A stretch of DNA of 64,000 nucleotides from JAICYJ01 sp038212095. Lineage in GTDB: Bacteria > Actinomycetota > Thermoleophilia > Gaiellales > JAICJC01. The stretch is from contig JBBQUW010000005.1 of assembly GCA_038212095.1 (NCBI GenBank), positions 1-64,000 of the forward strand, written 5' to 3'. The notes under the pieces are model-generated. The model saw only the letters and a list, made by a program, of their open reading frames with translations. It was not told where the DNA came from and ran no database searches. Made by a program: the position numbers and the translations under genes. Below, piece by piece: positions 42,470 through 49,885 of the stretch. Each line of letters begins with the position of its first letter. Positions within the stretch are counted from its first letter, which is position 1.

Positions 42470-42862
42470 TCACCCCGGAAGCGCGGCGACGGCCTCGATC
42501 TCGACCCGCGCGCCCGCCGGCAGCGCCGCGACCTGCACCGTCGAGCGGGCGGGTGGGCGGCTGGTGAAGTGCGTGGCGTAGACCGCGTTCATCGCCGCGA
42601 ACTCGCCCAGGTCGGTCATGAATACGGTCGTCTTGACGACATCGTTGAGGTCGCAGCCTGCACCGCCCAGCACCGCGGTCAGGCTCTGCAGGACGCGCTC
42701 GGTCTGGGCGCCGATGTCACCCTCCACCAGCGCACCTGTGTCCGGGTCGATCGGCACCTGGCCCGCACAGAACACGAACCCGCCGGCCGCGATGGCCTGG
42801 TTGTAGGGCGCGCCGGCGAATGGCTTGGGCGCTCCATCGACAGCGATCACGGTCTTGGTCAT
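42470..42862 (-). CDS. ridA: RidA family enamine/imine deaminase
   Basis: RidA hydrolyses reactive enamines and imines released by PLP enzymes. The 130-residue protein has the N-terminal GAPKPFAGAPYNQAIAAGGF, FCAGQVPIDPDTGALV and the C-terminal signature PPARSTVQVAALPAGARVEIEAVA, where the Arg binds the substrate carboxylate. The ATG overlaps the hisD stop as ATGA. Confidence 0.95.
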   Translation of the reverse strand: MTKTVIAVDGAPKPFAGAPYNQAIAAGGFVFCAGQVPIDPDTGALVEGDIGAQTERVLQSLTAVLGGAGCDLNDVVKTTVFMTDLGEFAAMNAVYATHFTSRPPARSTVQVAALPAGARVEIEAVAALPG

Positions 42863-44136
42863 GGTGTGGCTCCTTCGGTGGCGGATGAGTTGTGGGCGAC
42901 CCGCTCGGCGCGGATCTCGGCAGAGCGCGCATGCGCCGGGAGGCCCTCGGCCCGAGCCAGCGCAGCCAGCGGCGCGGCCAGACGGGCGGCCGCGGCGGGC
43001 GAGATCTCGACCACCTCCTGGATGCGCATGAACACCGACGGCGCCAGCCCGGACGAGAACCGGCCACGGCCGCCGGTTGGCAGCACGTGGTTGGAGCCGG
43101 CGATGTAGTCGCCAAACGCGGTGCCGCTCATCTCGCCGACAAAGATGGCACCGGCATGACGCACCCGTCCCAGTGCAGCTTGCGGGTCGGCCAGCATCAG
43201 CTGCAGGTGCTCCGGGGCGTAGCTGTTGACGAACGCAAACGCCGTGTCCCAGCTGTCGGCCTGGATCAGGCTGATGCCCGAGGAGCCGTCCAGGAACTCC
43301 GCGACCTCGTCCAGCAGCGACCGCTCGGTCGAGATCAGCACCGAGTGCGAGCCCGCGCCATGCTCGGCCTGGGCCTGCAGGTCGCAGGCCGCCAGCTCGG
43401 CCGGTGCGTCGCCATCCGCCAGCACGATCAGCTCACTGGGACCGGCCAGCGACTCGATGCCGACCTCACCGAACAGGCCGCGCTTGGCCTCCTCGACGTA
43501 CGCGTTGCCGGGCCCCACCACCACATCCGCCGGCCGGATCGTCTCGGTGCCCAGAGCGAGCGCCGCCACCGCCTGCGCTCCCCCGATCGCGTACACCTCA
43601 TCGACGCCCAGCAGCGCGCAGACCGCCATCACGGAGGCGGCCGGCCGGCCGTCGCGGCCGGGCGGCGAGCAGACCGCGATCTCGCGCACCCCCGCCACCT
43701 GAGCGGGCACGATCGCCATCACCGCGCTGGACGGGTATGCGGCCAGGCCGCCCGGCACGTAGACGCCGACGCGATCGACCGCCATCGGCCGGGTGCTGAC
43801 CACCTGCCCCTGGGGGAGCTCCTGCCGGGTTGCCACGGGGAGGGTCTCGGTGGCCGTTAGCCGCAGGTTCGCGGCAAGCATCTCGAGCGCCTCGCGCACC
43901 TCGCGCGGGGTCGCATCCAGCGCCCGGCGCAGCACGTCCGGCTGCATGCGCGCCTGCTCCAGATCGACGCCGTCCAGCCGCGACGTGAGACGCCGGACGG
44001 CGAGATCGCCCCCGGCCCGCACCATCGCCACGATATCGGCCACCGCTCCCCGCACCCGCTCGCGGTCATCGGCGGTCGGGCGCAGCGAACGGACTGTCGC
44101 GTCGACAGACTCGGCTGTGACCAGTAGCGGCTCCAC
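42859..44136 (-). CDS. hisD: Histidinol dehydrogenase
   Basis: HisD catalyses the last two oxidations of histidine synthesis with NAD+ and zinc. From GTG 44136 the 425 residues include VGVYVPGGLAAYPSSAVMAI, YAIGGAQAVAALALGTETI, VVGPGNAYVEEAKR, the signature IESLAGPSELIVLAD, QAEHGAGSHSVLIST and GTAFGDYIAGSNHVLPTGG. Upstream codons (CVSEP and earlier) contain no start that fits. No other his gene lies in this window, and murA and a SUKH-like gene precede it. Confidence 0.96.
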   Translation of the reverse strand: MEPLLVTAESVDATVRSLRPTADDRERVRGAVADIVAMVRAGGDLAVRRLTSRLDGVDLEQARMQPDVLRRALDATPREVREALEMLAANLRLTATETLPVATRQELPQGQVVSTRPMAVDRVGVYVPGGLAAYPSSAVMAIVPAQVAGVREIAVCSPPGRDGRPAASVMAVCALLGVDEVYAIGGAQAVAALALGTETIRPADVVVGPGNAYVEEAKRGLFGEVGIESLAGPSELIVLADGDAPAELAACDLQAQAEHGAGSHSVLISTERSLLDEVAEFLDGSSGISLIQADSWDTAFAFVNSYAPEHLQLMLADPQAALGRVRHAGAIFVGEMSGTAFGDYIAGSNHVLPTGGRGRFSSGLAPSVFMRIQEVVEISPAAAARLAAPLAALARAEGLPAHARSAEIRAERVAHNSSATEGATP

Positions 44137-44159
44137 AGCAGCGATTCTAGATGGTTCGC

Positions 44160-44822
44160 TTACGCAGGTCGGGCGGACAGCAGCTGCCGCGCCGGCCGGC
44201 GCAGCGACGACGCGTGGGCGCGGCCGGCGGCCACCATCGCGGCCGCAGCGGGGAGCTTGACCAGATTGGCGACATCCTCGTCGCCACCCTCGATCAGCGA
44301 TGGCAGGTAGCTGAGCAGTTCGCCCGGAACGAGGTCGCCCAGCCGCGCGCGAGCGACGACCGTCATCGGGTCGTGCGGGTCGATCGCGTTTCGCGCCAGC
44401 TCGCCGCGCAGGAAGTCGCCGAACGAGCCGGCGATCGGTTCCGGCTCGAGGTGGCAGACGTCGAGCCGGTAGACGGTGTGGTCGGACACAAACGGATCGT
44501 CGCCGGCGGCATACGCGTACTGATCGCCGAAGGCCGTCTCGCCGAAGCACCACCAGCCGTCCGCCCGTCCATCCCAGGCGTGGCGCCAGCTGCAGGGCCG
44601 GTTCCAGCGCCGCATCTCGCGGGTGGCGGACGGGCCGATGCCAAACAGGCGGAAGTAGCCGCCGTAGCAGGTCAGCCCGTTGCTGAACGAGAGCAGCCGC
44701 GCATGATCGAGCGGTAGCACGGCTCCGTCACCGAGCAGCGACGCCGACGCGAGCAGGTCGGCCGGCGGTCGCGTCTCGACCAGTCCGGCCCGCACCAGCG
44801 CCGAGAAGGCGCCGTCGATCAT
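44160..44822 (-). CDS. SUKH/SMI1-KNR4-like protein
   Basis: The 220-residue product resembles the SMI1/KNR4 (SUKH) fold: PLDHARLLSFSNGLTCYGGY with RLFGIG, a Trp-rich middle (RRWNRPCSWRHAW), then WWCFGETAFGDQYAYA and TVYRLDVCHLE. SUKH proteins are mostly known as immunity or protein-interaction modules. Here there is no toxin partner; the gene is coupled by ATGA overlap to murA and precedes hisD. I infer a housekeeping interaction role rather than immunity. Family assignment is from motif likeness only. Confidence 0.55.
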   Translation of the reverse strand: MIDGAFSALVRAGLVETRPPADLLASASLLGDGAVLPLDHARLLSFSNGLTCYGGYFRLFGIGPSATREMRRWNRPCSWRHAWDGRADGWWCFGETAFGDQYAYAAGDDPFVSDHTVYRLDVCHLEPEPIAGSFGDFLRGELARNAIDPHDPMTVVARARLGDLVPGELLSYLPSLIEGGDEDVANLVKLPAAAAMVAAGRAHASSLRRPARQLLSARPA

Positions 44823-46129
44823 GCCTCGACCCGCTCGATGCTGGCGCCCAGCGCCCGTAGCCGCTGGTCGATCCGCTCGTAGCCGCGGTCGATCTGGCCG
44901 ATGTTCCCGATCCGGCTCTGGCCTTCGGCACACAGGCTGGCCATCAGCAGAGCCATGCCGGCACGAATGTCGGGGCTCTCCATCCGGTAGCCGTACAGCT
45001 TGCTGGGCCCGGTCACGACGGCACGATGAGGGTCGCAGAGGATGATTCGCGCGCCCATCGAGACCAGCTTGTCGGTGAACACCAGCCGGTTTTCGAACAT
45101 CTTCTCGAAGATCAGAACGGTGCCGTGAGCCTGGGTCGCCACCGCCAGCGCGATCGAGGTCAGGTCGGCCGGGAACATCGGCCATGGCCCATCGTCGATC
45201 TTGGGGATCTGCCCGTGGATGTCGTCGACGATCGCCAGTGTCTGGTTGGGCGGTACCCGCACGGCGTCGCCGTCGACCTCGATCGCAACGCCCAACCGCG
45301 AGAAGGCCTGACGGATCGCCCGCAGGTGCTCCACCGCGGCGCCCTGGATCACGATCTCGCCACCGGTCATGGCAGCGAGGCCGATAAACGAGGCGACCTC
45401 GATGTGATCGGGGCCCACCCGGTGGGTGCAGCCGCGCAGCTCGGCGCAGCCGTGCACGGTGAGCACGTTTGAGCCGATGCCCTCGATCGCCGCGCCCATC
45501 TTGCACAGCAGGTGGCAGAGATCCTGAACGTGCGGCTCGCAGGCCGCGTTCATGATCACGGTCGTACCGGTGGCGCGGGAGGCCGCCATCAGCGCGTTCT
45601 CGGTGCCCGTGACGCTGGCCTCGTCGAGGTGGATCTCGGCGCCGCGCAGCCCCTCCGGCGCTCGCAGGCGATAGTCACGCTCCACCACCACGTCCGCTCC
45701 CAGCGCCGCGAACGCCATCAGGTGCGTGTCGACGCGGCGGCGGCCGATCACGTCGCCGCCCGGCGGCGGGACGTCCACGGCGCCGAACCGGGCCAGCAGC
45801 GGGCCCGCCAGCAGTATCGAGGCGCGGATGCGGGTACACAGCTCGGGGTCGAGCTTGGTGCTGGAGACGTCCGCGGCCCAGATTCGGACGCTGTTTCGAT
45901 CCAGCCACTCGACCTCGACGCCCAGGGCGACGATCAGCTCGATCATCTCCTCGACGTCGCGGATGCGAGGCACGTTCTCGATCGTGACCGGATCGGCTGT
46001 CAGCAGGCACGCGGCCAGGATCGGCAGGGCCGCGTTCTTGTTGCCGGCCGGGGTGACGGTGCCCGAGAGCGGCCGACCCCCCTCGATCAGGAATGCCTCC
46101 ACCGTACCCTCTCGTGTCGCGGTTACCAT
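44819..46129 (-). CDS. murA: UDP-GlcNAc 1-carboxyvinyltransferase with Asp for catalytic Cys
   Basis: MurA catalyses the first committed step of peptidoglycan synthesis, transferring enolpyruvate from PEP to UDP-GlcNAc. Blocks such as GTVTPAGNKNAALPILAACL, SASILLAGPLL-like (here RASILLAGPLLARFG) and RMESPDIRAGMALLMASL assign it. The catalytic loop reads PGGDVIGRRRVD, where most MurA have PGGCAIG-x-RPVD: Cys115 (E. coli numbering) is Asp. Chlamydia and M. tuberculosis have the same change, which makes MurA insensitive to fosfomycin. ATG 46129 is 8 nt after TACCCT; ATG 46135 would lie only 2 nt after it. Confidence 0.96.
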   Translation of the reverse strand: MVTATREGTVEAFLIEGGRPLSGTVTPAGNKNAALPILAACLLTADPVTIENVPRIRDVEEMIELIVALGVEVEWLDRNSVRIWAADVSSTKLDPELCTRIRASILLAGPLLARFGAVDVPPPGGDVIGRRRVDTHLMAFAALGADVVVERDYRLRAPEGLRGAEIHLDEASVTGTENALMAASRATGTTVIMNAACEPHVQDLCHLLCKMGAAIEGIGSNVLTVHGCAELRGCTHRVGPDHIEVASFIGLAAMTGGEIVIQGAAVEHLRAIRQAFSRLGVAIEVDGDAVRVPPNQTLAIVDDIHGQIPKIDDGPWPMFPADLTSIALAVATQAHGTVLIFEKMFENRLVFTDKLVSMGARIILCDPHRAVVTGPSKLYGYRMESPDIRAGMALLMASLCAEGQSRIGNIGQIDRGYERIDQRLRALGASIERVEA

Positions 46130-46190
46130 AGCCATCTAGGGTAGCCACATTCGCCCCAGATGCAGCAGGTTCCTGCTAAGTTCGCCAGTC
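46130..46190. promoter_or_regulatory. Divergent murA/HD-domain gene promoter region
   Basis: Minus strand: TACCCT (46138-46143) 8 nt before the second murA ATG. Plus strand: TAAGTT (46177-46182) 8 nt before the ATG at 46191. Both are leaderless-type spacings. Confidence 0.55.
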
Positions 46191-46760
46191 ATGAGCGATC
46201 TTGTGCACGACCGGGATGCCGCGTGGCAGCTCCTGACCGAGTGGACGCAGAGCGAGGCGCTGCGCCGGCACGCGCTGGCGGTCGAGGCTTCGGTGCGGGC
46301 ATACGCCCGCAAGCTGCAGGAGGACGAGGCCGCCTGGGGCAACGTCGCTCTGCTGCATGACTTCGACTACGAGCGCCATCCCACCCTGGACAAGCATCCG
46401 GCGGAGGGCGCGCCCGTGCTGCGCGAGAAGGGCTACCCGGAGTGGTTCGTGCATGCCATCCTCTCCCACGGCGACCACCTCGCGATCGCCCGCGAGTCGC
46501 AACTCGAGCGTACGCTGTACGCCTGTGACGAGGTGTCGGGATTCGTCCACGCCTGCGGCCTGGTGCGACCCGACGGCATCGCCACGCTGGAGGCCCGCTC
46601 GGTGCGCAAGAAGCTGAAGCAGCCCAGCTTCGCCAAGGGCGTCAACCGGGACGACGTGGTGCGCGGCGCCGAGCAGCTGGGCGTCGACCTCGACGAGCAC
46701 ATCACGTTCGTGATCGAGGCACTGCGGCCGATCGCGCCCAGCCTCGGGCTGCGCGGATAG
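46191..46760 (+). CDS. HD-domain phosphohydrolase family protein
   Basis: A 189-residue metal-dependent hydrolase of the HD superfamily. The metal motif is in ALLHDFDYERHP (HD pair), with earlier LRRHALAVEASVRAYA supplying the first His, followed by ILSHGDHLAIA and TLYACDEVSGFVHA. It resembles the small HD hydrolases of unknown nucleotide substrate that are common in actinobacteria. ATG 46191 is supported by TAAGTT 8 nt upstream. It converges on the class V aminotransferase gene. Confidence 0.88.
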   Translation: MSDLVHDRDAAWQLLTEWTQSEALRRHALAVEASVRAYARKLQEDEAAWGNVALLHDFDYERHPTLDKHPAEGAPVLREKGYPEWFVHAILSHGDHLAIARESQLERTLYACDEVSGFVHACGLVRPDGIATLEARSVRKKLKQPSFAKGVNRDDVVRGAEQLGVDLDEHITFVIEALRPIAPSLGLRG

Positions 46761-46766
46761 CCGCCG

Positions 46767-47876
46767 CTACGCGAGCTCGGCCAGCGCGCCGATCAGCCGG
46801 TCGACGTCCTCATCGGTCGTCCAGGCGCCGATCGATATGCGCAGGTATCGCGTGTTGGGTATGAATCGCACCAGCACCCCGCGCTCGGCGAGCGAGGCCA
46901 CCAGCGCGGGCAGATCGCCGGCCCCTTCGACCGAGAGCGCGATCAGGGGGCCACGCTGGGGCCCAGGATCGGCCAGCTCGACGCCCGGCACCTGCACCAG
47001 CCGGTAGCGCGCCCGCTCGCTGTTCTGGCGCGTCTGCTCGATCCAGCCTTGGCGACCGCCCGGCAACCCATCCACCCACTCGATCGCGGCCGCCGCGCCG
47101 GCCAGCGTGACCGTGTCGAGCGTGCCGCCGTCGAGCCGTCCGGCGGTTGACTTGAATGATCCCACCTGGCCCTGCTCCAGGTTCAGGTAGCCCGATAGCG
47201 CCGACCACATGCCGGTGATTCGATCGGGCGCGACCCAGAGGCCGCCGCTGCCCTGCGGTCCGAGCAGCCACTTCTGTCCGGAGAAGGCGTAAAAATCGGC
47301 GCCGCTGGAGGGCGCGTCGACCGAGATCGCGCCACCCGACTGCGCGCCGTCCACCAGCAGCAGCGCGTCGTGAGCGCTGCAGGCCGATGCCAGCGGTGCG
47401 AGATCCAGCACGCGGCCGGTCGTCCACAGCACGTGCGAGACCGCCACCATTCTGGTGCCGGCACCGATCGCTCCTTCCAGCTCACCGGCCGGAACCGCGC
47501 GCACCACCACGCCGTACCGGCGCGCGACCACGTCGAGGGGGCTGAGCAGGCCTTGATGCTCCTCGGTGGTCGTCACCACCTCGTCCCCAGGCGCCCAGTC
47601 TACGCCGGCCACGACCAGCCCAACTCCCTGGGTGGTCGAGCTGGTCAGCGCGACCTGCTCGACCGGGGCGGAGACGACGCCGGCCAGCGCCGCGCGGGCG
47701 CGATCGCGGACGGCGAACATCGCGTCGAACGCGGCTCGGGTGATGCGCGGCTGCTCGGCCGAGGCGGTCAGCTCGGCCTGCATCGCCGCGACGGCCGCAC
47801 GCGGCATCGGGCCGTTGGTGCCCGCATTCAGGTAGGCAACCCCGGCCAGCGACGGCAGCTGCTCGCGGATGCTCAG
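46767..47876 (-). CDS. Class V aminotransferase / cysteine desulfurase-like protein, probable CTG start
   Basis: A fold-type I PLP enzyme (369 residues from CTG). The PLP lysine is about Lys202 in FYAFSGQKWLLGPQGSGGLW, with SHVLWTTGRVLDLAPL and LLLVDGAQSGGAISVD before it. It may be a desulfurase, a lyase of the EgtE type or an epimerase relative. The first standard start, ATG 47807, would cut off the conserved N-terminus (QLPSLAGVAYLNAGTNGP). The frame extends to CTG 47876, which overlaps the upstream stop as CTGA; no ATG, GTG or TTG occurs between. Confidence 0.85.
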   Translation of the reverse strand: MSIREQLPSLAGVAYLNAGTNGPMPRAAVAAMQAELTASAEQPRITRAAFDAMFAVRDRARAALAGVVSAPVEQVALTSSTTQGVGLVVAGVDWAPGDEVVTTTEEHQGLLSPLDVVARRYGVVVRAVPAGELEGAIGAGTRMVAVSHVLWTTGRVLDLAPLASACSAHDALLLVDGAQSGGAISVDAPSSGADFYAFSGQKWLLGPQGSGGLWVAPDRITGMWSALSGYLNLEQGQVGSFKSTAGRLDGGTLDTVTLAGAAAAIEWVDGLPGGRQGWIEQTRQNSERARYRLVQVPGVELADPGPQRGPLIALSVEGAGDLPALVASLAERGVLVRFIPNTRYLRISIGAWTTDEDVDRLIGALAELA

Positions 47877-48676
47877 AACGCCACCACCGCATCCACCGGA
47901 TCGTGATCTGACAGCCGCACCGGCCGTCCGCCGTTCAGCGCCAGGTCGCGGCGACCCGGTGCCCAGCGGGTGGCCGGCCGCTCGACCCGCAGGCCTCGCA
48001 CCAGGATGTGGTCGATGTCGACGTCCTGCGAGTTCTCGACCCAGCCACGCGCCACCAGCGCTCTCAGCGCAGGTGAGCTGGCGTCGACATTCAGGTCGCC
48101 GCCCAGCACCATCGGCGCGCCGCGCGCAAACCGTTCCAGCACGTACCCGGCCCGCTCCAGCTGGTGGCGATTCTCGCCCGGGTCGGCGTGGACGTTCGCC
48201 ACCACCAGCTCGCGCCCCGCGGCGCGGTGGCGCAGCCGCACCAGCTGAGCGATGCGCGGCTCGCCGCGCAGCCGGTGGCGCTGGTTGATCTGCACCCGGC
48301 GGGCTGACACCAGCAGCATGCGCTCGCCGTAGAGCACGGCGTTGGCCTGGCCCTCGACCTGGGTGCGCACCACGTCAGGTAGCGCCCTTCCGATCGCCGC
48401 CCCCAGGGCCACCGGCAGCGGCACGTGCAGGAACGGCACGTGAGCGCCGTAACAGGGCGCCAGCGTCACGCCCATGCCGGTCGCGCGCCGCAGGTGGCCG
48501 GCGGCCCACACAGGCACCTCCTGCAGCATGACGATGTCCGGCCGCTCCTCGACCATCAGCGCAGCCATCTCGTCCAGCAGCTTGCGGCGCACGTGCGCGT
48601 GCCCATCACCGGCTGGTACGTCGCGGCCATGGGCGATATTCCAGGTGCGGATCTGCAGGCTGACAGGCTCGCTCAC
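47873..48676 (-). CDS. Endonuclease/exonuclease/phosphatase (EEP) family protein
   Basis: A metal-dependent phosphodiesterase fold of 267 residues. Conserved sites are RTWNIAHGRD (Asn), IVMLQEVPVWA (Glu), VANVHADPGENRHQLERA, MVLGGDLNVDAS (Asp-x-Asn) and the final LSDHDPVDAVV (Asp-His). The substrate could be nucleic acid, a phospholipid or a sugar phosphate. No signal peptide is seen, so it is cytoplasmic. GTG 48676 is chosen because TACGAT lies 7 nt upstream and the family start VSLQIRTWNI then fits. Confidence 0.88.
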   Translation of the reverse strand: MSEPVSLQIRTWNIAHGRDVPAGDGHAHVRRKLLDEMAALMVEERPDIVMLQEVPVWAAGHLRRATGMGVTLAPCYGAHVPFLHVPLPVALGAAIGRALPDVVRTQVEGQANAVLYGERMLLVSARRVQINQRHRLRGEPRIAQLVRLRHRAAGRELVVANVHADPGENRHQLERAGYVLERFARGAPMVLGGDLNVDASSPALRALVARGWVENSQDVDIDHILVRGLRVERPATRWAPGRRDLALNGGRPVRLSDHDPVDAVVAF

Positions 48677-48683
48677 AGTCCCG

Positions 48684-48718
48684 ATCGTACCGGGAACGGA
48701 GCCCGGGGCCGGTAGCAT
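48684..48718. promoter_or_regulatory. Divergent promoters of EEP gene and 114-aa protein
   Basis: Minus-strand TACGAT (48684-48689) is 7 nt from the EEP GTG. Plus-strand TAGCAT (48713-48718) is 6 nt from the ATG at 48725. The two boxes are 23 bp apart. Confidence 0.5.
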
Positions 48719-48724
48719 CCGGCC

Positions 48725-49069
48725 ATGAGGCTACCGGGACGAGCGCGCTTCAACGACGTCATCACCCGCCAGCTGGCGATGTTTAGCCAGGAGCACCACG
48801 CTCTGCTGCTGCGGATCGAGCAGGCCCGTGTCAGCTACACCCACTCCCGCTCGGACGCCGCCGAGGAGCGATACGGCGACTACATGGATCTGGTCGAGGA
48901 GGCCGAGGAGGAGCTGCTCGCCCTGCGTGACCGCTACGCCGAGACGATGGGGCCGCGCGAGGGGCTGCGCTACGAGCGCGAGTTCCTGCGCCTGGCGGAG
49001 CGGCGTCTGCCGTCGCTAGCGGCACGCCGCGACTACCGCCGCGCGATGGATCCCGACCTCGATGAGTGA
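48725..49069 (+). CDS. Coiled-coil protein (114 aa), function unknown
   Basis: Highly charged and almost entirely helical. Heptad-like segments are HHALLLRIEQARVSYTHSRS, YMDLVEEAEEELLALRDRYA and YEREFLRLAERRLPSLAARR. No signal peptide or metal motif. ATG 48725 has TAGCAT 6 nt upstream (leaderless). It starts a rightward set with DedA and the zinc ribbon at 49664. Conserved in context with DedA perhaps, but I do not recognise a family. Confidence 0.6.
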   Translation: MRLPGRARFNDVITRQLAMFSQEHHALLLRIEQARVSYTHSRSDAAEERYGDYMDLVEEAEEELLALRDRYAETMGPREGLRYEREFLRLAERRLPSLAARRDYRRAMDPDLDE

Positions 49070-49072
49070 GGC

Positions 49073-49654
49073 GTGAGCGGCCTGATCGACTGGGTCACCG
49101 AGCACGGCTACCTGCTGGTGTTCGTCACGGTGACGCTGGAGCTGCTGGGCGTGCCCTTCCCGTCCGAGACGATCCTGCTAGCCGCTGGTGCGGCCGCTTC
49201 GGCCGGGCGGCTGAACATCGTGCTGGTGATGCTGGTGGCGGCGGTCGCGGCGGTGGCCGGCGCGATGGGCGGCTACGCGATTGGCCGTGCCGGCGGCCGC
49301 AGGCTGCTCGACCGGCTGGTGGCGCGGGGCTGGCCGCGCCAGCAGCAGGTGCTGCGGATCGAGGCGTTCTTCGAGCGGCACGGCGGCAAGTCACTGGTGG
49401 CCTCCCGGTTCATCCCGTTCGTGCGCATCTTCGCGCCGTGGATGGCCGGCGCCGCCCACATGCCGCTCTCGCGCTTCGTGGTCTGGAACGTGGCCGGGGG
49501 CGTGGCCTGGGTGTCGGTGGTGACGATGGCCGGCTTCCTGTTCGGCGAGTCGCTGGCCGCGATCGAGCGCGGCCTGGGGCCGGTCGCGGTAGCGGCCGCG
49601 GCGGTGGTGGCGGTGGCGGCCTTCGGCTGGCACCGCGTCCGAGCGCACGGCTAG
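49073..49654 (+). CDS. DedA-family membrane protein
   Basis: A 193-residue polytopic protein of the DedA/SNARE-associated family, members of which flip undecaprenyl phosphate or phosphatidylethanolamine and support envelope integrity. Family blocks are LELLGVPFPSETILLAAGA, GYAIGRAGGRRLLDRL, FFERHGGKSLVASRFIPFVR and APWMAGAAHMPLSRFVVWN. The RFIPFVR motif contains functionally important Arg residues. GTG 49073 follows the upstream stop by 3 bp. The hydrophobic C-terminus (VAVAAAAVVAVAAFGW) is a last helix. Confidence 0.92.
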   Translation: MSGLIDWVTEHGYLLVFVTVTLELLGVPFPSETILLAAGAAASAGRLNIVLVMLVAAVAAVAGAMGGYAIGRAGGRRLLDRLVARGWPRQQQVLRIEAFFERHGGKSLVASRFIPFVRIFAPWMAGAAHMPLSRFVVWNVAGGVAWVSVVTMAGFLFGESLAAIERGLGPVAVAAAAVVAVAAFGWHRVRAHG

Positions 49655-49663
49655 CCTCAGCGA

Positions 49664-49837
49664 ATGGCCCGCAAGCCCAAGCAGCCCCGTTGTCACTCCT
49701 GTCACCGGCGGACGCTGCGCTGGCTCGACCGCCGCCAGTGCTACATCTGCGACTCCTGCGGCAAGGTTTTCGATCACGTGGTCGTGGCCCGGCACAATCC
49801 GGGCACTGCCGATCCGCAGATGCAGCTGCGCGTCTGA
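49664..49837 (+). CDS. Small zinc-ribbon protein (57 aa)
   Basis: ATG 49664 to TGA 49837. Two Cys knuckles are visible: RCHSCH (Cys10, Cys13) and CYICDSCGKVF (Cys26, Cys29, Cys32), spaced as in a rubredoxin-like zinc ribbon. The N-terminal MARKPKQPR is basic, which fits a nucleic-acid-binding role. It follows DedA by 9 bp and precedes the LexA box of imuB. It may be too short for automatic callers. No named family is recognised. Confidence 0.65.
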   Translation: MARKPKQPRCHSCHRRTLRWLDRRQCYICDSCGKVFDHVVVARHNPGTADPQMQLRV

Positions 49838-49852
49838 GCGAGGGCTTGTACC

Positions 49853-49866
49853 CGAACGCATGTTCG
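49853..49866. promoter_or_regulatory. LexA (SOS) box upstream of imuB
   Basis: CGAACGCATGTTCG, a perfect palindromic match to the Gram-positive LexA box CGAAC-N4-GTTCG. A TATGCT -10 box (49869-49874) follows directly, so LexA would overlap the promoter of the imuB gene. Confidence 0.85.
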
Positions 49867-49885
49867 CTTATGCTGGATGGCCCGG

